Origin: G963665495 sp963665495
GTDB lineage: Bacteria > Desulfobacterota > Desulfovibrionia > Desulfovibrionales > Desulfovibrionaceae
NCBI GenBank assembly: GCA_963665495.1
Contig: OY762289.1
Coordinates: 992,001-1,056,000, forward strand
Direction: 5' to 3'
Length of the DNA stretch: 64,000 bases
Translations under genes and position numbers: made by a program
The notes under the pieces: generated by a model
The model's input: only the letters and a program-made list of their open reading frames with translations
Databases searched by the model: none
What the model was told of the DNA's origin: nothing
In this document: positions 1-9,824 of the stretch, in pieces
Numbering within the stretch: the stretch's first letter is position 1
How the letters are laid out: the number at the start of each line of letters is the position of its first letter

Positions 1-463
1 TGGCGCTGTCCGGTTCGATCGTCAGAATCTGCTGAAAGGTTTCCGCGGCTTCGGCGTACTGCTGTTTCTGAAACTGGGTCAGGGCGAAATGATGCAGCGT
101 ACGCAGGTCTCCGGGCTTGGCCACCAGCGCGCGGGTCAGAAAGGTTTGCGCATTGTCCCAATCCTGGCTGCTCATGAAGAATTCGGCCAGCTGCAACAGC
201 AGATCCGGATCATTGGGCTTTTCACTCAACTGGCGCATCAGTTTGCCCACTTCGCCCATCTGATCGCCGCCCATGGCCTGTCCGCCCATGGCCTGTCCGC
301 CCATGGCCGAACGGGGCATCTGGCGGACTTTCAGACCGGGTTTGTCCATGCGGAACAGAAAGGACACAGCCAGCATCAGCACCAGGCAGGCCCCAAGGAT
401 CACTATCACATAGCGCTGGGGCGCGTTGTTCTGCTCCGGGCCTGGGTTAGTCGCGTTCGTCAT
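1..463 (-). CDS. Membrane-anchored TPR protein of the ccm operon (partial, 3' end outside window)
   Basis: The reading frame runs from an ATG at 463 to the window edge without a stop, so about 154 residues of the N-terminal part are visible. A short cytoplasmic N-terminus is followed by one membrane segment (about residues 18-36), a linker holding three tandem copies of a MGGQ/D-type pentapeptide, then TPR-like helices (LLLQLAEFFMSSQDWDNAQT and similar). The gene overlaps the end of ccmD by 17 bases. In other Ccm operons a TPR protein (CcmI or NrfG type) presents apocytochrome c, so that role is inferred from position. Family membership beyond TPR cannot be fixed because the C-terminus is missing. 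Confidence 0.7.
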   Translation of the reverse strand, partial: MTNATNPGPEQNNAPQRYVIVILGACLVLMLAVSFLFRMDKPGLKVRQMPRSAMGGQAMGGQAMGGDQMGEVGKLMRQLSEKPNDPDLLLQLAEFFMSSQDWDNAQTFLTRALVAKPGDLRTLHHFALTQFQKQQYAEAAETFQQILTIEPDSA

Positions 464-590
464 GCAACATCTCCAGTTGTTTCAGGCGCGTTTGCAGGTT
501 GTGCTGTTTTTTGGCCATAAAGACAAGATAGGCGCCCATGCCTATCCAGATGGCGACGTTGGCCGCCAGAAGATACTGTGTCGCGTTCAA
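447..590 (-). CDS. ccmD: CcmD-like small membrane protein
   Basis: A 47-residue protein with one membrane segment (about residues 6-27) and a charged, helical cytoplasmic tail, the layout expected of CcmD, which helps release holo-CcmE from the CcmABC complex. The start is a TTG preceded by GGAG. It shares the four bases TTGA with the ccmC stop, so translation is probably coupled. There is no in-frame ATG that would preserve the membrane segment. Position directly after ccmC, not sequence conservation, is the main support for the name. Confidence 0.7.
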   Translation of the reverse strand: MNATQYLLAANVAIWIGMGAYLVFMAKKQHNLQTRLKQLEMLHDERD

Positions 591-1270
591 GATACGCTCC
601 TTTGTGCCGATAGGGTGAAATCGTCCAGACGGGCCGCGAGTTCGAGTTGTCTGGTCCGCAATACGCACAGGCAGAGCCAGAACAGGCTCATGGCCAGGAA
701 GCAGACCAGAACGGTGGTCATCATCTCGGCCGGAAGGCCGCCTTGTTTCGAGGCGAAAACCGCCGGATGAATGGAACGCCACATCCGGGCCGAAAGAAAT
801 ACCAGGGGAACGTCCAGAAAGGCCACGATGCCGACCACCGCACAGATACGCGCTTTCTGGCGCTTGTTCATATCCAGCGAGCGGACCACCAGATAGCCCG
901 CGTAAATGAACCACATGATCAGCGTCGTGGTCAGTCGCGGATCCCAGGTCCACCAGGTGTTCCAGGAGTAGCGCGCCCACATGGAGCCCGTGATCAGGGC
1001 CAGGGCACTGCACAATACGCCCAGTTCCGCGGCGGCTCCAGCCACGTGGTCGCTTTTCGGGTCTTTTTTGACCAGATGCACGATGGAGGCGATAAAAACC
1101 ACGAAAAAGCTCAACATGGCCAGCCAGGCCAGGGGCAGGTGGACGTAAAAAATTTTTTGTATGGGCCCCATGGTCTGTTCCACCGGCGCGTAAATCCAGA
1201 TCAGCAAATGGCTGGCTGCCACAGCCAGTCCGCTGCCGATGGCCAGAAGGGCTAAGAGGGAAGATCGCAT
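587..1270 (-). CDS. ccmC: Haem exporter / haem-handling protein CcmC
   Basis: A 227-residue integral membrane protein with about six hydrophobic segments. It contains the tryptophan-rich WWTWDPRLT signature (about residues 105-113) of the haem-handling WWD family. CcmC binds haem in the membrane and attaches it to the chaperone CcmE on the periplasmic side. Length matches the family. It lies between ccmB and the ccmD-like gene in the same direction with a 14-base gap to ccmB, so it is part of one transcript. I see nothing unusual in the protein itself. Confidence 0.95.
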   Translation of the reverse strand: MRSSLLALLAIGSGLAVAASHLLIWIYAPVEQTMGPIQKIFYVHLPLAWLAMLSFFVVFIASIVHLVKKDPKSDHVAGAAAELGVLCSALALITGSMWARYSWNTWWTWDPRLTTTLIMWFIYAGYLVVRSLDMNKRQKARICAVVGIVAFLDVPLVFLSARMWRSIHPAVFASKQGGLPAEMMTTVLVCFLAMSLFWLCLCVLRTRQLELAARLDDFTLSAQRSVS

Positions 1271-1284
1271 GCTGTCCTCATGAG

Positions 1285-1962
1285 TTATTCATCCGCACTG
1301 AAAAGAAAAGGAAACAATATCAAACCAGCGGCCATGAAAATTAGGTCGAAAGCCGCTGCCAGGCCGAGCCAGGATTGCGCCGCGCTCAGGTCGCCGGGGC
1401 CGAGTCCCAGAGCCAGAAGCCGGACTCCGGCCAGCAGAGCCGGGGCCAGCAAGGGGAACAGCAGCACGCTCAACAGCGATTCCTTGCCCCCATGTCCGAG
1501 CGCCAGAGCGCCCAGCAATGAGCCCATGGCCACCAGGCCCAGGTCCACCACCAGCACGCCGAGCAGGCCGAGTTGCCAGGCCTCGCCGGGTTCCTGATTG
1601 AGGAATACGGCCAAAGCCGGAAAAAACACAAGCTGCGCGCAGAGCAAAAGCAAGCTGCCGGCCATGGTTTTGCCCAGCCAGATGGCGTGCGGCCGGGCCG
1701 GACTGAGCAGCAGGCCGAGTCTGGCCGCGTTGACTTCCTCCAGACTGTAGAGGGAGTTGAAAATCAAAACCTGGCAGAACAGGGTGGCCAGCCAGAAAAT
1801 TGTTGCCGCGGCCTGGGCCGTGACCGGTTCGCCGGCGCCGCGCGAGAGACTGAACAAAAACAGCAGCAGCAGCCCGAGCAGCAAAGCCTGCACCAGTCCG
1901 CTGCCTCGCAGGGCCACGAGCTTGAGGTCTTTGGAGGCTATGGCCAGGGCTGGTTTCAACAC
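1285..1962 (-). CDS. ccmB: Haem exporter permease CcmB
   Basis: A 225-residue membrane protein with about six hydrophobic helices and the usual CcmB N-terminal pattern (a short cytosolic stretch ending in KDLKL, then a leucine-rich helix and FSLSRGA). With CcmA it forms the ABC-type complex whose ATP hydrolysis releases haem-loaded CcmE from CcmC. The start codon lies inside the last codons of ccmA (7-base overlap), which indicates translational coupling. No anomalies seen. Confidence 0.93.
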   Translation of the reverse strand: MLKPALAIASKDLKLVALRGSGLVQALLLGLLLLFLFSLSRGAGEPVTAQAAATIFWLATLFCQVLIFNSLYSLEEVNAARLGLLLSPARPHAIWLGKTMAGSLLLLCAQLVFFPALAVFLNQEPGEAWQLGLLGVLVVDLGLVAMGSLLGALALGHGGKESLLSVLLFPLLAPALLAGVRLLALGLGPGDLSAAQSWLGLAAAFDLIFMAAGLILFPFLFSADE

Positions 1963-2606
1963 AGGCCCGTCTCCCTGGCGTAAACATCCGCCGGGCCGCA
2001 GTAGGCCGGTTTGGATTTGCCCAGTTCGAGAATGCTATCTGCCAGGGCTATGTCGCGTTCGACGCGGTGGCTGACCCAGATGATGCCGGCGCCTTTGTTC
2101 CGGGCGGCGGCGATGGTCTCGAACAGCAGCGTACAGGAGGCCTTGTCCAGGCCGGTGTCCGGTTCGTCCAGCAGCAGCAGCCTGGGCTCGGGCAGAAAAA
2201 CGCGCGCCAGACTCAGGCGCTGGGCCATGCCGCGTGAAAAGCGTCCCGCCCGTTCGTGCGCCGTATGGGCCAGTCCGACCTGTTCGAGTGCCTTGAGCAG
2301 AGCTTTCTGGTCCAGGCGCAGCCCGTGCAGGCGACTCCAGAACTCAAGGTTTTCCAGGGCGCTCAGTTGCGGATAGATGAAGGTCTGATGGCCGAGGTAG
2401 CCGACCTGCGCATCCGGGACTGCATTGTCGCAGACACCTGAGCTGGGCTGTTCGAGTCCGGCCACGCATTTGAGCAGCGTGGACTTGCCCGCGCCGTTGG
2501 GGCCGGCCAGGAGCAGGATATTTCCGGCCTCAAGCGCAAAACTCACGTCTTTGAACACGAGTTTGCTGCCGAAAAATTTGGCAACACGGTCAAGTCGTAT
2601 CAGCAT
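1956..2606 (-). CDS. ccmA: Haem exporter ATPase CcmA
   Basis: An ABC ATPase with Walker A GPNGAGKST, a signature region reading FSRGMAQRLSLARV, and Walker B LLLLDEPDTGLD. It powers the CcmABC complex in cytochrome c maturation. The ATG at 2606 has GGAGG twelve bases upstream and is preferred (216 residues). A GTG at 2627 in the same frame would add seven residues but has no ribosome binding site. The GGAGG lies in a small hairpin. Located between ccmF and ccmB. Confidence 0.93.
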   Translation of the reverse strand: MLIRLDRVAKFFGSKLVFKDVSFALEAGNILLLAGPNGAGKSTLLKCVAGLEQPSSGVCDNAVPDAQVGYLGHQTFIYPQLSALENLEFWSRLHGLRLDQKALLKALEQVGLAHTAHERAGRFSRGMAQRLSLARVFLPEPRLLLLDEPDTGLDKASCTLLFETIAAARNKGAGIIWVSHRVERDIALADSILELGKSKPAYCGPADVYARETGLC

Positions 2607-2618
2607 CGTAAAATAAGG

Positions 2619-2633
2619 CCTCCGCACCGGAGG
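2619..2633 (-). promoter_or_regulatory. Hairpin containing the ccmA ribosome binding site
   Basis: Arms CCTCCG and CGGAGG with a three-base loop lie between the ccmF stop and the ccmA start. On the minus strand one arm supplies the GGAGG Shine-Dalgarno of ccmA, so pairing would hide it. The hairpin is seen directly; an effect on ccmA translation is inference. Confidence 0.4.
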
Positions 2634-2648
2634 ACAATAATAGTCGCT

Positions 2649-4556
<1,908 letters not shown>

Positions 4557-4643
4557 GAAGTCTCCTTACGACAAAGTATACGCGGGGTCTATAGACCGAA
4601 AAGCTCCGAAAGAAAAGCGATGGCTCAGTTCCGGAGTTTTGTG

Positions 4644-4676
4644 AAAACGGGCCGGGAACACAGGTGTTGCCGGCCC
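4644..4676 (-). terminator. Strong hairpin between ccmE and ccmF (attenuator or partial terminator)
   Basis: GGGCCGG and CCGGCCC arms enclose AACAC/GTGTT with a two-base loop and one mismatch, giving about 12 base pairs. In the minus-strand direction the stem is followed by GTTTTC, so it looks like a weak intrinsic terminator within the operon. Partial read-through would give more ccmE than downstream message (inference). Confidence 0.6.
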
Positions 4677-4682
4677 GGAGAG

Positions 4683-5093
4683 TTAACTTTCGCGGTTTTC
4701 CTTCTGGTATTTAGAAGGGCATTTGGTCATCAGCGTGTGGGCGTCGAACCCGCTGGAGTGGAAATCGCCTTCCACAATGACTTCCACGCCGGGCTTGAAA
4801 GTATCCGGTACGGCCCCTTTGTAGGCCACCGGCACGGTCAGGCGGGTGTTGTCTTTATCCTGTAGCTGAAAAGAAACGCCGGGGCCGTCCGAACGTTGGG
4901 TAAGTCCTTCGGACGCCACGGTTCCGAACAACCTGGCGGATTGCAGCTGGTCGGGCTTCATGGCCAGGGCTTCGGAAACATTCAAAAAGTAGACACTGTT
5001 TTCGGAAAGGCCCGAATAGACCAGAAAACCGACCGCTCCCAGGAGGAGCAGCAGTGCCGCAGCATAAACCGGGGTATTGCTTTTTTTCGCCAT
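4683..5093 (-). CDS. ccmE: Haem chaperone CcmE, CXXXY variant
   Basis: A 136-residue protein with one N-terminal membrane anchor (about residues 9-27) and a periplasmic OB-fold domain. CcmE carries haem covalently between CcmC and CcmF. In the common form a histidine (HXXXY) binds haem. Here the motif is CPSKY with Cys125 and Tyr129, the CXXXY form known from Desulfovibrio and some archaea. The ATG has AAAGGA five bases upstream. It lies 35 bases after the DUF21/CBS gene on the same strand, so co-transcription with it is possible. Confidence 0.95.
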   Translation of the reverse strand: MAKKSNTPVYAAALLLLLGAVGFLVYSGLSENSVYFLNVSEALAMKPDQLQSARLFGTVASEGLTQRSDGPGVSFQLQDKDNTRLTVPVAYKGAVPDTFKPGVEVIVEGDFHSSGFDAHTLMTKCPSKYQKENRES

Positions 5094-5128
5094 ACGAATC
5101 CTTTTGCCTCCTGCAAGTACGTAGAATA

Positions 5129-6166
5129 CTATTCGGGGCGCTGCCGCGTCAACAGTTCGCGCTGTCTTTTTGCCTCGGCGCGCAGATCTTCCACTTCGTC
5201 GGTCTCATCCACGATTTCTTTGCCGAGAATTTCCTCGAGTACGTCTTCGAGAGAGACCACACCGGACATGCCGCCGTATTCGTCCAGAACCACGAAAAGA
5301 TGGAACCTGGATTCGAGAAATTTGGTCAGCAGACGGTCCAGGGTCAGGGTTTCCAGAACAAAACGCGCAGGGCGCATAATTTCACTGATCGGAGTCTGGT
5401 CCTTGTCCGCGACGAGATATTCCAGAATACGCCGCCGGTAGACAACGCCGACGATATCTTCGTTGTCTTCATCATACACAGGGATCCGGCTGTAGTGAAA
5501 AAGGTGCTTGTTTTTATTGGCCTCGCTTACGGAGATTTGCGCGGGCAGAGAATACACCACCGTACGCGGGGTCATGATGTCTTTGACCATTTTCAGGTCC
5601 AGCGTCAGAATATTGCGAATGGTCTGTTCTTCAATGGGGCGGATGGCGCCGGATTTGCGCGTCAGGCTGGCCACGGCGGTGATGTCGTCTTCCGTGGTGT
5701 AATGTCCGGGCTGGGCCGGGCGGAACCTGCGGCCCAGAAAGCCTGTCACCAGGATCAGGGGCATGAGAACGTGGACCAGAATCTGTAAAGGACGGGCAAG
5801 TACCGGGGCCAGCTGCTTGGAATAGGCCACGCCCAGGGTCTTGGGCATGATTTCCGAGCAGATCAGAATAGCCAGGGTGAACAATGCGACAAACACGCCC
5901 ATGCTCTGCTGTCCGAACACATCCACGGCCGCGGCCCCGGCGATGGAAGCTCCGGCGGTGTTGGCGATGGTGTTCAGAATAAGCACCGCGGCAATGGGTT
6001 TTTCCACATCGGAACGCAGCGCGAAAAGCGTATAGCCGGAGCGTTTGCCCTGCTTGCGCAGGTTTTCTATATGGCTCCAGGGCAACGCGTAGAGTGCGGC
6101 TTCGGTGATGGAACAAAGGGCGGAAATTAGGATTGCTAAACCGGCAGCAAGGATAAGATTGATCAT
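5129..6166 (-). CDS. DUF21 / CBS-pair membrane protein (CNNM/CorC-HlyC family)
   Basis: 345 residues. The N-terminal half (about 1-165) has four hydrophobic segments of the DUF21 (CNNM) domain. A tandem CBS pair follows (about 195-320), containing MTPRTVVYSLPAQ and the VFVVLDEYGGMSGVVSLEDVLEEI-type motif. The C-terminal transporter-associated domain found in longer CorC/HlyC proteins is missing; the protein ends in a short charged tail. Members are linked to magnesium or other divalent-cation homeostasis, but the substrate cannot be read from sequence. A promoter is visible upstream at 6281-6309. Confidence 0.88.
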   Translation of the reverse strand: MINLILAAGLAILISALCSITEAALYALPWSHIENLRKQGKRSGYTLFALRSDVEKPIAAVLILNTIANTAGASIAGAAAVDVFGQQSMGVFVALFTLAILICSEIMPKTLGVAYSKQLAPVLARPLQILVHVLMPLILVTGFLGRRFRPAQPGHYTTEDDITAVASLTRKSGAIRPIEEQTIRNILTLDLKMVKDIMTPRTVVYSLPAQISVSEANKNKHLFHYSRIPVYDEDNEDIVGVVYRRRILEYLVADKDQTPISEIMRPARFVLETLTLDRLLTKFLESRFHLFVVLDEYGGMSGVVSLEDVLEEILGKEIVDETDEVEDLRAEAKRQRELLTRQRPE

Positions 6167-6507
6167 TACCGTTGGTTATAAAAAGGTGAGGAGGGGTTCG
6201 GTCGTCGAAAACCGCCCCTGCAAGGACTGGCGCATTGCTTGTGACTTGGTGTAGGTATAACTGATTCCATGAACATGTTTATAATACGAACTGTCGGATG
6301 AAAAAGCAATCCCTAAAGGATGCGGCATTGGAGTAAAAAAAAGTCCCAAGCAGCGGCTGACGTTGCCGGAAAGGTGTCGTTTCTTTTCTAAGTTTTCAAA
6401 AATGTAATGGAATTTCAATTGAAAAACATGCAATGCGATTTTGCCGGAAGGAGTTTTTTGTTGCAGCAAACGCTCATTTGCACAAACGGTATTTTCCCAG
6501 GACGACA
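6167..6507. other. Intergenic region between divergent genes
   Basis: This stretch holds the minus-strand promoter for the DUF21/CBS gene and its roughly 108-base leader, which contains a possible GGGG/CCCC plus CGGT/ACCG hairpin near the start codon. The 130-codon minus ORF here has no ribosome binding site and no recognisable protein features, so I do not call it a gene. I see no clear promoter for the plus-strand glycosyltransferases. Confidence 0.5.
6281..6309 (-). promoter_or_regulatory. Sigma-70-like promoter for the DUF21/CBS gene
   Basis: On the minus strand TTGCTT, a 17-base spacer and TATTAT. The predicted start is near 6274, giving a leader of about 108 bases before the ATG at 6166. 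Confidence 0.5.
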
Positions 6508-7548
6508 ATGCGTAAGATAGGCGTATGGAATACGGCTTTTCTCGGTGACGCGGTCTTGACCCTGCCACTGCTTCAGACCTTGAAAAAGACCTGGCCCGAA
6601 GCGGAGGTGCATTTTTTCGTGCGCGGCGGGCTGGAGGAGCTTTTTCAGGCCCAGCCGGAGCTGACCTCGGTCAGAGGTTACGCCAAACAGGGCAGCCAGA
6701 AAGGCCTGCGCTCATTGTTGGAATACGGCGGAAAGCTGCGATCGGAAGGCTTCGATTGCTGGATCTCCGCCCATCGCAGTTTTCGTAGCGGACTGCTTTC
6801 CCTGCGTTCGGGCATCCCCCGGCGCGTAGGGTACGACAGCCCGTGGTGGAACCGCCTGGCTTATACGCGGACCGTGCCGCGCCGCTTTGGGGAACTGGAG
6901 GAAATCGAGCGTCTGCTGGAGTTGCTCCGACCGCTGGGCGTGGAGTGTTTTGACTCCTGGCCGCGGCTCGTACTGGATCCCGGCGTTCTGGCCAGAGCCC
7001 GCGAGCTGGTTCCGCAAAATCAGGGGCCGGTCTTTGGCCTGCATCCCGGTTCTGTCTGGCCCACCAAGCGCTGGCCCGCGGCCTGGTTCGGCCTGGTCGC
7101 CGCCAAAGCCGTCGAGCAGGGCGCACGGGTCTGTGTTTTCGGAGGTCCGGGAGAAAAAGATCTGGCAGCCGAAGTGCTGCGCTATATTCCGGAAACACTT
7201 CGGGACCGCGTACAGGATCTTTCCGGGCGTTGCAGTCTGCCAGAGCTGGCCGCCTGCATCAGCCTGCTGGACTGTTACCTCAGCAACGATTCCGGCCCCA
7301 TGCATCTGGCCTGGTGCCAGCGGGTGCCTCTGGTGGCTTTGTTCGGACCGACCGTACGCACGCTCGGATTTTTTCCCAGGGGCGAACGGACCACAGTGCT
7401 GGAAAAATCCCTGGCCTGCCGCCCGTGCGGACTGCATGGCGGCAAGCGGTGCAAGGAAGAGCATCACGCCTGCATGCGCGAGATTACCGTGAGCGAGGTC
7501 TGGGAGGCGGTGGCCGCCTATCTGTTCGCGGGAGATTTTCATGGCTGA
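6508..7548 (+). CDS. Glycosyltransferase family 9 (heptosyltransferase type)
   Basis: 346 residues from an ATG preceded by AGGA. It has the GT9 two-domain pattern: N-terminal WNTAFLGDAVLTLPLLQTL, and C-terminal DSGPMHLAWC with the loop LFGPTVRTLGFFP that binds the nucleotide-sugar. GT9 enzymes such as WaaC/WaaF add heptose from ADP-heptose to the LPS inner core on the cytoplasmic face of the inner membrane. The exact sugar and acceptor cannot be told from sequence. The same frame is open back to 6433 but lacks conserved residues there. It overlaps the next GT9 gene by eight bases. Confidence 0.88.
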   Translation: MRKIGVWNTAFLGDAVLTLPLLQTLKKTWPEAEVHFFVRGGLEELFQAQPELTSVRGYAKQGSQKGLRSLLEYGGKLRSEGFDCWISAHRSFRSGLLSLRSGIPRRVGYDSPWWNRLAYTRTVPRRFGELEEIERLLELLRPLGVECFDSWPRLVLDPGVLARARELVPQNQGPVFGLHPGSVWPTKRWPAAWFGLVAAKAVEQGARVCVFGGPGEKDLAAEVLRYIPETLRDRVQDLSGRCSLPELAACISLLDCYLSNDSGPMHLAWCQRVPLVALFGPTVRTLGFFPRGERTTVLEKSLACRPCGLHGGKRCKEEHHACMREITVSEVWEAVAAYLFAGDFHG

Positions 7549-8545
7549 TACGCGCCACCGGGTGGTTATCCGGCTGAACGCCCTGGGAGACGTGTTGCTG
7601 ACCACTGGTGTGCTGCGCCACTGGCACGAGAAGCGGGGCCTGCGCTTCAGTTTCGTCACCCGCTCGGCCTGGCTGCCGTTGTTCGAAGGCCATCCGGCCG
7701 TTGTGGAGACCATCGGGCTGGGACCTGAACAGTTGCGCGGCCTGGCCTGGCTGCATACGGCCTCTTGCCTGGCAGCTCGTTTTCCCCGAACGGGGTTGAT
7801 CGATTTGCACGGTGTGGCGCGTACGCGGTTGCTGCAGTTGCTGTGGCAGGGCGAAGTCAGAAATTACCGCAAGTATGCCTTGCAACGGCGTTTGTTCGGA
7901 CGCTGCAGCATACGGCGGATGCTGCAGCCGCTGCTGGCGCATTCTGTGCCGCAGCGTTACAGCCTGGCGCTTGAAGATCAGGCCCCGCCGCGAGAGGCGT
8001 TGCGGCCGGTGCTGTATCTGACCGAAGCGGAACGCGCGTCCGCCCGCGAATTGCTTGGCCCGGAAGCCGCCCGGACCGTATTGCTGCATCCGTTCGCCAC
8101 CCATCCCAACAAGCTCTGGCCCGAGGAAAACTGGCGCGAGTTGCTGCGAAGACTCGATGCGGCTGCTATTCCCTGGCGGCTGCTCGGACAGACGGCAGCC
8201 GGCGTCCGTTCCTGGACGGACGAATTCGGGGAACGCAGCCTGATCAACAGGACCGACCTGCGCCGGAGTGCGGCCTGCATTGCGGAGGCGGCTTGTCTGG
8301 TGAGCGGCGATTCAGGCCCCATGCACATGGGCACGGCTGTGGAAACGCCCGTGGTGGGGCTGTTCGGTCCGACGCATCAGGCCTGGGGATTTTATCCGTC
8401 CGGCGCGCAGGATCAGGTGCTGGAAGTGTCGCTGGACTGCCGTCCGTGCTCTCTGCACGGCGGAACCCGCTGCGATCGCGGGCACGAGTGCATGCGGCGG
8501 ATTACAGTGGACATGGTTTTCAACGCAATAAGTAAGCATTTTTAA
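7541..8545 (+). CDS. Second glycosyltransferase family 9 protein
   Basis: 334 residues, ATG overlapping the stop of the preceding GT9 gene, so the two are translationally coupled. The N-terminal IRLNALGDVLLTTGVLRHW and C-terminal SGDSGPMHMGTAVETPVVGLFGPT match the GT9 fold. Both proteins share a cysteine-containing motif near the C-terminus (CRPC.LHGG..C), probably a lineage feature. Two adjacent GT9 genes suggest two consecutive core-sugar additions. Substrate is unknown. Confidence 0.88.
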   Translation: MADTRHRVVIRLNALGDVLLTTGVLRHWHEKRGLRFSFVTRSAWLPLFEGHPAVVETIGLGPEQLRGLAWLHTASCLAARFPRTGLIDLHGVARTRLLQLLWQGEVRNYRKYALQRRLFGRCSIRRMLQPLLAHSVPQRYSLALEDQAPPREALRPVLYLTEAERASARELLGPEAARTVLLHPFATHPNKLWPEENWRELLRRLDAAAIPWRLLGQTAAGVRSWTDEFGERSLINRTDLRRSAACIAEAACLVSGDSGPMHMGTAVETPVVGLFGPTHQAWGFYPSGAQDQVLEVSLDCRPCSLHGGTRCDRGHECMRRITVDMVFNAISKHF

Positions 8546-8655
8546 GATGTTTCGTCTAACTTCAGGCAGGGCAATGCCAGTGTGCACGCGGGTCAGGGGA
8601 GACAGCCCGTTTGAAAACTTTTGAGTCTGCCTGTGCCATTCCAAGGATAAGCACT

Positions 8656-9818
8656 ATGGACAAACTGTATTTTGACTACAACGCGACCACGCCGGTGGCG
8701 CCGCGCGTATTTGAGGCCATCAAGCCTTATTTGACGGATCAATGGGGGAATCCGGGCAGCGCGCACGACTGGGGGCTGTCGGCCAAGAGTGCGGTGAGCA
8801 AAGGGCGCGCGCAGGTGGCGGCGTTGATCAACGCGGAACCGGAAAACATTATTTTCACCTCCTGCGCCACGGAGTCCAACAATCTGGCCCTGACCAGTCC
8901 GTTTGCCCAGGGCGGCAAAGGGCGAATCATTACCCAGCCCACAGAGCATCCGGCCGTGCTCGAACCTTGCGTCCGGCTGCAGGAGCAAGGGGTGGAGGTC
9001 ACGTATTTGCCCGTGGACGGCAACGGCGTGGCTGACCTGAGCACTCTTTCAGAACTTTTGGGCGCATTGCTTCCGGGAAACAGCGATGCGCCGGGAGAGG
9101 CCGGGCTGCTTTCCCTGATGCGCGCAAATAATGAAACCGGGGTACTGCAACCCGTACGCGCCGCCGCGGCCCAGGCGCGGGATGCGGGCTGGCTGGTGCA
9201 TACGGACGCGGCCCAGGCCGTGGCGAAGATTCCCATTGATGTCCAGGAACTGGGCGTGGATTATCTGACCATCGCCGGACACAAACTGTACGCGCCCAAA
9301 GGCATCGGCGCGCTCTACGTACGCCCTGGAGCGCCCCTGTATCCGTTGTTTCTGGGGGGCGGTCAGGAACGGGGGCTGCAGCCGGGTACGGAAAACGTGG
9401 CCTACATCGCGGGGTTGGGTGAGGCCTGCGCCATGGCTGCCGAAGATCTGGCCATGGAAGTGGCGCGGATTACGGATCTGCGCGAGTATTTCATACGCGG
9501 ATTGCACAACATGGGGGCGGATTTTGTCGTTCACGGCGCGGCTGCGGAACGCTTGCCGGGTACCTGCAGCGTGGGCTCAAGGGCGCGACAGCCGGGGATA
9601 TTCTTTCCGGTCTGGTGGCCTACGATGTGGCTGCCTCGGGCGGCGCGGCCTGCCACGCGGGCCAGACCCGTCTTTCGCCCGTGCTGGAATCCATGGGTGC
9701 GCCGCAGGCCTATGCGGCCGGGACCATCCGGTTTTCTTTCGGCCGCCCCACGGGCACGGCCGAGGTGGATGCGCTGCTGCAGCGTTTGCATCTGGTGCTG
9801 GAACTGTATTGCGGGTAG
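8656..9818 (+). pseudogene. Cysteine desulfurase (NifS/IscS-like), interrupted by a frameshift
   Basis: The ATG at 8656 has AAGGA upstream. The frame gives a class V aminotransferase start (DYNATTPVAPRV), a pyridoxal-phosphate lysine motif TIAGHKLYAPKG and QERGLQPGTENVA. Near 9573-9578 the frame breaks. The expected continuation (LKGATAGDILSGLVAYDVAA, then SGGAACHAG with the catalytic cysteine) is in another frame and ends at 9818. One missing base in the GTGGGCTCAAG stretch would explain it. As written, the first frame reads into nonsense to 9882 and lacks the active-site cysteine. A sequencing error is as likely as a true mutation. Confidence 0.8.
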
Positions 9819-9824
9819 CCTCGG

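Noticed and set aside
281..306. Tandem repeats near the window start as a possible repeat array
   Set aside because: They code a short MGGQ-type repeat inside the linker of the TPR protein; only about three copies.
6176..6568. A 130-codon minus-strand frame before the DUF21/CBS gene
   Set aside because: It runs over the promoter and leader of that gene and into the start of the GT9 gene, has no ribosome binding site and no protein-like pattern.
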